This document shows, piece by piece, positions 1-4,647 of a stretch of 6,698 bases of DNA. Made by a program: the position numbers and the translations under genes. The notes under the pieces were generated by a model. It had not been told where the DNA came from and ran no database searches. It worked only from the letters and a program-made list of their open reading frames with translations. Every line of letters starts with the position of its first letter. Position 1 is the stretch's first letter. The stretch is from JBCCFX01 sp039029515 (GTDB taxonomy: Bacteria; Planctomycetota; Phycisphaerae; Phycisphaerales; SM1A02): the NCBI GenBank assembly GCA_039029515.1, contig JBCCFX010000205.1, forward strand, positions 1 to 6,698. The letters are read 5' to 3'.

Positions 1-527
1 GATCCGTGTGCGCGACGCGTCATGCCTTCGCCGAACGGAACGATCTCCGGGAAGCCGCGCGTCCAGAAGTGGAACGAGAATGCATTGATCGCGGCTTCCT
101 CCGAGAACGTCGGCTCGAACCCTTCCATATTGATGGCGTCCATCGGAGCGAAGTCGCTCGCAAACGCTTTGCCTTGTGCGGTCAAACCGTTGAGTTCGCC
201 GGCATCAATTGCGCGCAACGTGTCTGCGTCGACCCGATAAATGAAGGTCGGCACTGGTGGAGGCCCATCGTTCAGTTCAACGGTCCAGTTGTCGCCGGCC
301 TTCTCACCGGTGATACGAATATGCCACTCACCATGGTCCGGCACGGTGATGCCGAATAGACGCGCTTCCTCGGCAAACCGATCAGATCGAAAATCCTGGA
401 CGTAGGATGTGATGATGTCTTTGATGGACTTCGGTTGTGTGCCATCGGCCGTACCGAGAGAGACGACGCCGATGGTGACGATGGCGATCAAAGCGATAAC
501 GCTGAGCGTTCTTCGTGGGGTGAACAT
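1..527 (-). CDS. Exported protein with SCP2-like domain, probable cupin-like second half (partial, 3' end cut off)
   Basis: My own translation from the ATG at 525-527 stays open for 175 codons to the left edge, so the C-terminus is missing. It starts MFTPRR followed by a hydrophobic run (about residues 7-24) and a GTA/DG boundary, which fits a Sec signal peptide. After a short helix-like stretch, residues about 65-125 resemble SCP2-type sterol-binding domains: GEWHIRITGE, then WTVELNDG, PTFIYRVDADTLRAIDAGEL and a following LTAQGKAFASDFAPMD. After that comes FWTRGFPEIVPFGEGMTR, which I associate with the entry to a cupin-like domain in related hypothetical proteins, but that part is mostly outside the window. 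Ligand and role are unknown; a small hydrophobic ligand would fit the SCP2 fold. The start is supported by AGGAG 7 nt upstream. The gene follows an AraC-type regulator on the same strand, 102 bp away, which may control it. Confident that the gene is real; domain naming is from memory of motif patterns. Confidence 0.82.
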   Translation of the reverse strand, partial: MFTPRRTLSVIALIAIVTIGVVSLGTADGTQPKSIKDIITSYVQDFRSDRFAEEARLFGITVPDHGEWHIRITGEKAGDNWTVELNDGPPPVPTFIYRVDADTLRAIDAGELNGLTAQGKAFASDFAPMDAINMEGFEPTFSEEAAINAFSFHFWTRGFPEIVPFGEGMTRRAHG

Positions 528-534
528 GGAAGAT

Positions 535-539
535 CTCCT
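535..539 (-). promoter_or_regulatory. Shine-Dalgarno of the SCP2-like gene
   Basis: On the minus strand this reads AGGAG, followed by 7 nt (ATCTTCC) and the ATG at 527. It fixes the start of the exported SCP2-like protein directly in front of its signal peptide. Confidence 0.75.
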
Positions 540-545
540 GGGCTA

Positions 546-575
546 ATCCCGCGATTGTTTGCGTGGAGGCGGGAT
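546..575. promoter_or_regulatory. Inverted repeat ATCCCGC-N16-GCGGGAT between the AraC-type and SCP2-like genes
   Basis: Two perfect 7-bp arms, ATCCCGC at 546-552 and GCGGGAT at 569-575, are separated by 16 bp. The element lies 19-48 bp upstream of the SCP2-like start codon and downstream of the AraC-type stop. It could be an operator with half-sites 23 bp apart (centre to centre), close to two helical turns, or a weak hairpin in the leader. No T-run follows the stem on the minus strand, so an intrinsic terminator for the AraC-type gene is unlikely. I see no convincing -35/-10 pair in the rest of this 102-bp gap. Function is inferred from position only. Confidence 0.35.
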
Positions 576-629
576 GACAAAGCTCACTCTACGTGATGCC
601 GCCCGGAGGTCTTGAACGAATGGGACATC

Positions 630-1448
630 TCACCAGATCATGGCGCCGGCGTCACTTCGCAGGTCACTGGGGCGAATACCACCCAGATCCACGAATTCGC
701 GATTCATGTGGGCCTGATCGGCGTAGCCAGCTTCGACAGCGATGCGCGCCAACGTGAGATGTGACGCGAAACGTCCCAATTCGACCGCTCGATCAAAGCG
801 AACAATTCGAGCAAACAGCTTTGGGGAAATGCCGAGCTGCTGCTGCATCAGACGGCCAAGGTGGCGACGTGAAACTCTCACGCGCGCGGCGAGGTCGTCC
901 ACACGGATGCCACCGGCTGTCCGGATGACTTCGTCGACAACGAGCGATGTGGCGGCGCACACGCGCTGGTGCTTTCGTACCCGCTCAAGCAACCAGGACT
1001 CGATCGCTTGAATGGCCGTCACGTCATCCGTACCACTGCACACCGTATCAACGAGCGCGCCGGGCACGGGGCCGATCACATCCGAGAGCGCTTCGCCACG
1101 ATCAGTCAGTGACTTCATCGGCACGCCAAGGACCGCGTGCGCACCCGCGGGGTGGAGTTCGACAATCATCATCGAACCGCCCGCACGCAGCGTGAACTCG
1201 AACGCACCGGTGCGCGGTCCGGACACGGCAACAGGAGCCCAGTGCCTGACCCGGTTCTCGGCGCAAGAGACGAGTGCCGCGTGTACGCGCTGGAAGACAA
1301 GTGATGTCGAATTGTCAGGCAGGACGCGAGCGGCAAGATCGGTGTGCTGATCCGCGTGGACGGACCAGATCCCCGCGAGAATACCTGCGAGTGACGAAGG
1401 TGCAGGATGCCAGGTCGACTGCATGCTCCAATGGTATTCCGAATCCAT
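630..1448 (-). CDS. AraC-family transcriptional regulator
   Basis: This is a probable DNA-binding transcription factor of 272 residues from the ATG at 1448. The C-terminus carries the two helix-turn-helix motifs of the AraC/XylS fold: VDDLAARVRVSRRHLGRLMQ at about residues 183-202, and LARIAVEAGYADQAHMNREF at about 233-252 followed by GGIRPSDLR, the usual end of the second motif. The N-terminal part begins W-H-P-A-P and contains RVLPDNSTSLVF, like the N-terminal domain found in many AraC proteins of unknown ligand (RVLPDGxxDLVF type; here NS replaces GC). The start is uncertain. The frame also offers TTG at 1508 and GTG at 1502, which would overlap the upstream stop, and ATG at 1424, which sits just before the conserved domain; none has a well-spaced Shine-Dalgarno. 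It lies 38 bp downstream of the secreted Cys-rich gene and is probably cotranscribed with it, with the SCP2-like gene downstream as a possible target. Confidence 0.88.
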   Translation of the reverse strand: MDSEYHWSMQSTWHPAPSSLAGILAGIWSVHADQHTDLAARVLPDNSTSLVFQRVHAALVSCAENRVRHWAPVAVSGPRTGAFEFTLRAGGSMMIVELHPAGAHAVLGVPMKSLTDRGEALSDVIGPVPGALVDTVCSGTDDVTAIQAIESWLLERVRKHQRVCAATSLVVDEVIRTAGGIRVDDLAARVRVSRRHLGRLMQQQLGISPKLFARIVRFDRAVELGRFASHLTLARIAVEAGYADQAHMNREFVDLGGIRPSDLRSDAGAMIW

Positions 1449-1486
1449 TGACCGACGTTTCGCATCGTCGACAGTTCTTGATCGAA

Positions 1487-2314
1487 TCAGCCTGTGCAGC
1501 ACTCGCAATACCGCTTCACGGCTTCATATTGAACCCGATCATTGAGTTCGAACACGTAGGTTCCATCGTTGAGGTATTCCGCGCCAAAGATCGCGACCTT
1601 CGCTTGTTGGCGCGCCATCCCGGAACTTAGATACGGTGTGCGTGCAATGAACTGTTTCTCATGGAGCGCGATAGGCCATGCGCCAACCATCGTTGCATGT
1701 TGCCTCGCACTCGGCGCAATACTTCGCCACGTATGGAATCCTGTCGCATCGCGCCAGATCACGCCGAATGCGAGACCGTCGATGACACCGTTCGGTTCAA
1801 TGCCGCTGATGCGGACTCGACCAGTGAGCGTGGCGCCGGCGAGGTCGTACTCAAAGGTGCCGAGGCGACCTTGATTCGATGTGGATGCAGGAAGTTCGCG
1901 CAACGCCAACCATGCGCGGCCGAGCTGCGGATGATCGTATTCGAATGCGATTGAAGCGGAGTGCGTGTTTGCGCCGTCATAGAAAGTCACGATCTGCATC
2001 GTGCCGACGGGCATACCGTGACTGCGGTTCTCTGTGAAGTCATGTGATCGAAACTGCGGTGTGCGCACAGACGGTGGGCAGCGTCGGCACGGGAGCGGTT
2101 CCGGCGCTGGCGCGGGGCCGCAACTGATGATGTTGATCGCCTCTTCCGGGTTAGGTGTGCCACATCGCAGCATAGGAACGTGCTGGGGTGGCATGTCATC
2201 ACAGGTCACTGGTTGCGCTGGCACTTCAGCATCCGTCGTGGTGGGCGACCATGCCATCGTTGCCAACGTGCCTGCCATCAGGATGGATGATGAGATGATG
2301 ATGCGAACGAGCAT
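1487..2314 (-). CDS. Secreted cysteine-rich protein of unknown function
   Basis: This 275-residue protein has an N-terminal signal peptide: MLVRIII, a hydrophobic core to about residue 22, and a possible cleavage after TDA at about residue 29. All eight cysteines lie at the two ends of the mature chain: C38, C51, C65, C76 and C79 in a proline-rich N-terminal segment, and C270, C272 and C273 in the last six residues (RYCECCTG). The middle (about 100-265) has no Cys and looks beta-rich, with alternating hydrophobic and Gly/Asn residues (for example GTFEYDLAGATLTGRVRI). I do not recognise the family. The even Cys count and export suggest disulfides linking the termini, though metal binding is possible. 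The ATG at 2314 was chosen over an upstream in-frame GTG at 2356 because it has GGAGG 7 nt upstream and begins directly with the signal peptide. It is the first gene of the minus-strand group and diverges from the sigma factor gene. Confidence 0.85.
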   Translation of the reverse strand: MLVRIIISSSILMAGTLATMAWSPTTTDAEVPAQPVTCDDMPPQHVPMLRCGTPNPEEAINIISCGPAPAPEPLPCRRCPPSVRTPQFRSHDFTENRSHGMPVGTMQIVTFYDGANTHSASIAFEYDHPQLGRAWLALRELPASTSNQGRLGTFEYDLAGATLTGRVRISGIEPNGVIDGLAFGVIWRDATGFHTWRSIAPSARQHATMVGAWPIALHEKQFIARTPYLSSGMARQQAKVAIFGAEYLNDGTYVFELNDRVQYEAVKRYCECCTG

Positions 2315-2321
2315 GCGTTTC

Positions 2322-2326
2322 CCTCC
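2322..2326 (-). promoter_or_regulatory. Shine-Dalgarno of the secreted Cys-rich gene
   Basis: On the minus strand this reads GGAGG (within CGGAGGGAAACGC), 7 nt before the ATG at 2314. It decides the start in favour of 2314 and against the GTG at 2356, which would place 14 extra residues before the signal peptide. Confidence 0.8.
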
Positions 2327-2466
2327 GAGTGTTGCCTGCGCCTCCACGAGTCTCACGGTCGAATCGCGATACCCTTAGATCGATCGTTCCTGATTTGTCA
2401 CATGCGCACGAACTGATTCAGCATGGCCGATAATGCATGACGTCACGCTGAGCATCCGCGCCGTCG

Positions 2467-2472
2467 TATAGT
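2467..2472 (+). promoter_or_regulatory. Possible -10 element of the sigma factor gene (would give a near-leaderless mRNA)
   Basis: TATAGT matches five of six bases of the consensus TATAAT. Transcription starting about 7 nt downstream would begin at or just before the ATG at 2482. The sigma gene has no Shine-Dalgarno, which fits a leaderless transcript. There is no recognisable -35 hexamer at normal spacing, so this is a weak call. Confidence 0.25.
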
Positions 2473-2481
2473 GACGCTGCC

Positions 2482-3102
2482 ATGGAATCTGAGCCCGAAT
2501 CCATAACCCGCGACATCCTCGTTGACGACCTCAGCGCGGAGCAGAAGATCGAGCGCCTGTTGCCGTTGGTATACGAGCAGCTTCGAGCAGCGGCCCAGCA
2601 TGCGATTGCGACGGAGCGGCCTGACCACACCCTGCAGGCCACAGCAGTCGTTCATGAGGCCTATTTGCGACTGGTTGGCGACCGCGAATTGCCATGGGCG
2701 AATCGGGCACACTTCTACGCTGCGGCAGCCGAAGCAATGCGGCGCGTCCTGCTCGATCACGCTCGAGGGAAGGGCCGCGTGAAGCGTGGTGGCGGTCGCC
2801 AGCGGCAACCACTGACCGACATCATGGACCTGGCAGAATCAGATTCTGAAACAATCCTGGCGCTCGATGGCGCGATTCGTCGCTTGGAGGATACGCAGTC
2901 GGATGCTGCGGCTGTGCTGCGATTCCGGTTCTTCGCGGGCCTGACGGTGAAACAGACGGCATCGGCCCTGAATATCAGCCCGCGCCAGGTGGATCGACTC
3001 TGGGCCTTCGCCCGCGCCTGGTTGTATCGAGAGATGGCCAAGGAGCAGTCAGATGACACAGGATCAGGCGAGCAATTCGGGCATAGCACTGGCGACCACT
3101 GA
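2482..3102 (+). CDS. ECF-type RNA polymerase sigma factor (TIGR02999 / Sigma70_ECF type)
   Basis: This 206-residue protein directs RNA polymerase to specific promoters. The N-terminal half has the hallmarks of this ECF type: LLPLVYEQLRAAAQ (about 27-40), then DHTLQATAVVHEAYLRLV (about 48-65) and a region 2 core with AHFYAAAAEAMRRVLLDHAR (about 76-95) followed by a basic stretch KGRVKRGGGRQRQ. Region 4 is seen near 141-187: LRFRFFAGLTVKQTASALNI with the recognition-helix part SPRQVDRLWAFARAWLYREM. The last 17 residues (SDDTGSG... onward) are a Gly/Ser/Asp/His-rich tail beyond the usual family end, and their DNA also encodes the start of the next gene. No anti-sigma factor is seen; a Ser/Thr kinase lies two genes downstream, as is common for this type in planctomycetes. 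The ATG is the only possible start: an in-frame stop lies at 2449-2451. It has no Shine-Dalgarno. Confidence 0.93.
   Translation: MESEPESITRDILVDDLSAEQKIERLLPLVYEQLRAAAQHAIATERPDHTLQATAVVHEAYLRLVGDRELPWANRAHFYAAAAEAMRRVLLDHARGKGRVKRGGGRQRQPLTDIMDLAESDSETILALDGAIRRLEDTQSDAAAVLRFRFFAGLTVKQTASALNISPRQVDRLWAFARAWLYREMAKEQSDDTGSGEQFGHSTGDH
3040..3045 (+). promoter_or_regulatory. Shine-Dalgarno of the serine hydrolase gene, inside the sigma factor gene
   Basis: AAGGAG lies 7 nt before the ATG at 3053. It sits within the last codons of the sigma region 4 (A-K-E), which supports a true 50-bp gene overlap and translational coupling, not a later start of the hydrolase. Confidence 0.8.
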
Positions 3103-4573
3103 GGATCACGGTCCGCCAATCCACTTCAATTTGAACGCGATCAGATCGGCCGTCTGGCTGCACGTCATCGCCATTGGCGTGGCAACCGCTGGACAGGCGC
3201 ATGCACATGATCAGGCTGATCCCATTCAAGCGCTCGAAGCCGCGGTGTCGCCGGGCTTCATCATCGCGGGTGAAGAGACGGCATTGCCGACGCTTGAAGC
3301 AAGGATGGAGTCACTTGGCGTTCCTGCAGTGAGCGTCGCCGTGATTGATGATGGCGTGATCGCGTGGTCACGCGCCTGGGGGCAGGCCGACCGTGCCACA
3401 GGCCGCAAGGCAACACCAGAGACTGTTTTTCAGGCCGCATCAATCAGCAAGCCCATTGCGGCGATGGCCGCATTGACGCTTGTCGATGACGAACGTCTGG
3501 CACTCGACACAGATGTCACATCAGACCTGAAGAAATGGTCGATTCCAGCATCGACGTACACCGAGACCGAATCGGTGACGTTGCGCAGGCTGCTCAACCA
3601 TACGGCGGGATTGAACGTCCATGGCTTTCCCGGGTTCGCACCAGACGCCGAGATCCCGTCCGCGGCAGGCATTTTACGTGGAGATGGCAATACCGATGCC
3701 GTTGTCGTCGAGGCATTGCCTGGCGAAGCATTTCGATATTCCGGCGGTGGCTACACGATTATGGAAGTGCTGGTTGAAGATGTAACGCAACAGGACTTCG
3801 CGACGTTCGCCGATGGCGCCGTGTTGGAACCGCTCAACATGAATCGCAGCGCATTTGCCCAGCCGATCAGCCCCGCGCTGCGTGACAATGCAGCGGTCGG
3901 CTATTGGGATGTTGATCGACCGGTTGATGGTGGCGCGCATACGTATCCTCAGCGCGCGGCCGCTGGGCTCTGGACGACACCGACTGATCTGGCGCAATGC
4001 ATGATTTCGATTTACGACGCGCAGCATAGTCACACGCATCCGGTCCTCAGTATGGACGTCCTGCGGACTGCGCTCGAGCCGGGCCTGAATGAGTGGGGCC
4101 TGGGATTCGAGGTTAAGGACAACGGTACGCGCATTGCCCACGGTGGTGCGAACGAGGGATTTCGATGCTGGATGACCATGTCGCTCGCAACGGGTGATGG
4201 CGTCGTCGTCATGACAAACTCTGATGGTGGCGGCCAGTTGTGCCATGAGCTCGCGCTGACCGTGGCGCGCGAGTATGGATGGACAGGCTTCGAACCTGAG
4301 GTCAAGCACGTGGTCGACTTGACTGATTCACAGTTCAAGAATGTCGAAGGCGTGTACACCGTGGAAGGTTGGGGGTCCGCAACCGTGGAGTATCGAAACG
4401 GCGAGTTGTGGGCGGAACCAACCTGGGATGACCATGCTCGCCTGATGCCCGAATCGCCGACGCAGTTCTTTGTCCGCGACACGGCTATGCCTGTCCGGTT
4501 CGTTGAAGAGGACGGCAAGATCGTTGCCGCAATTTTCGGGAGCTGGCGTTTCGAACGCACCATGGACGAGTAA
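3053..4573 (+). CDS. Exported serine hydrolase of the beta-lactamase / class C fold
   Basis: This 506-residue enzyme belongs to the Beta-lactamase (PF00144) superfamily, which includes peptidases, esterases and penicillin-binding-protein-like hydrolases. The active-site motifs are all present: S130-I-S-K133 (nucleophile Ser and general base Lys), Y229-S-G in the place of the YxN motif, and H363-G-G at the KTG position; LLNHTAGL (180-187) is also typical. A C-terminal beta-rich domain (about 425-503, GVYTVEGWG through RFER) resembles the accessory domain in many members of this family. Residues about 32-49 form a hydrophobic signal or anchor segment, ending AHA near residue 51, after an unusually long 28-residue N-terminal part; the catalytic domain is therefore probably outside the cytoplasm. 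The ATG is backed by AAGGAG 7 nt upstream. The gene overlaps the sigma gene by 50 bp in another frame and is 74 bp before the kinase, so the three are probably one operon. The substrate is unknown; there is no reason to call it a drug-resistance beta-lactamase. Confidence 0.92.
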   Translation: MTQDQASNSGIALATTEDHGPPIHFNLNAIRSAVWLHVIAIGVATAGQAHAHDQADPIQALEAAVSPGFIIAGEETALPTLEARMESLGVPAVSVAVIDDGVIAWSRAWGQADRATGRKATPETVFQAASISKPIAAMAALTLVDDERLALDTDVTSDLKKWSIPASTYTETESVTLRRLLNHTAGLNVHGFPGFAPDAEIPSAAGILRGDGNTDAVVVEALPGEAFRYSGGGYTIMEVLVEDVTQQDFATFADGAVLEPLNMNRSAFAQPISPALRDNAAVGYWDVDRPVDGGAHTYPQRAAAGLWTTPTDLAQCMISIYDAQHSHTHPVLSMDVLRTALEPGLNEWGLGFEVKDNGTRIAHGGANEGFRCWMTMSLATGDGVVVMTNSDGGGQLCHELALTVAREYGWTGFEPEVKHVVDLTDSQFKNVEGVYTVEGWGSATVEYRNGELWAEPTWDDHARLMPESPTQFFVRDTAMPVRFVEEDGKIVAAIFGSWRFERTMDE

Positions 4574-4647
4574 AAGAATTGACGGATGGATTGGCCAGAG
4601 GCTTTCCTCCGTGGATCACTGAACGAGACATTGCAAGGAGCTATCGG
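4574..4647 (+). other. Gap between hydrolase and kinase, resembling the 3' end of the sigma gene
   Basis: No terminator hairpin or promoter is apparent in these 74 bp. The stretch 4612-4647 resembles 3019-3052 in the sigma gene: both have TGG, then after 6 or 9 nt CGAGACATTGCAAGGAG here versus CGAGAGATGGCCAAGGAG there (15 of 18 positions with one gap), followed by partly matching bases up to the start codon of the next gene. It may be a decayed duplicate of the sigma gene's end, or chance similarity around two Shine-Dalgarno sites. Confidence 0.3.
4635..4640 (+). promoter_or_regulatory. Shine-Dalgarno of the kinase gene
   Basis: AAGGAG lies 7 nt before the GTG at 4648. It supports the GTG as the kinase start; the first in-frame ATG (4924, residue 93) lies beyond the kinase glycine-rich loop and cannot be the start. 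Confidence 0.8.

Larger units (their letters stand above)
2315..2481. promoter_or_regulatory. Divergent intergenic region between the Cys-rich gene and the sigma factor gene
   Basis: These 167 bp must hold the promoters for both divergent groups. Visible elements are a perfect 8-bp palindrome TGACGTCA (2438-2445), another palindrome GATCGATC (2378-2385), and a -10-like GATAAT (2429-2434) on the plus strand with no good -35 at 16-18 bp. CGTCAC at 2441-2446 and GTGACG at 2471-2476 form a spaced inverted pair flanking the sigma gene's leader. No housekeeping-type -35/-10 pair is convincing on either strand, so the promoters may use an alternative sigma factor. The assignment as regulatory rests on position. 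Confidence 0.45.

Noticed and set aside
6..359. Plus-strand open frames of 117 and 72 codons at the left edge
   Set aside because: They are antisense to the exported SCP2-like gene, which has a signal peptide and a good Shine-Dalgarno.
1502..1508. TTG (1508) or GTG (1502) as the AraC-type start, giving an overlap with the upstream gene
   Set aside because: The extra 18-20 residues show no conserved features and no well-spaced Shine-Dalgarno precedes them; ATG at 1448 or 1424 is more economical, though not proven.
2378..2385. GATCGATC palindrome as a specific operator or methylation signal
   Set aside because: It is a short sequence of overlapping GATC/CGATCG words common in such genomes, and nothing around it adds support.
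3053..4573. Antibiotic-resistance beta-lactamase
   Set aside because: The motifs only place it in the broad PF00144 superfamily; YSG and HGG and the C-terminal beta domain fit the peptidase/esterase-like members better.
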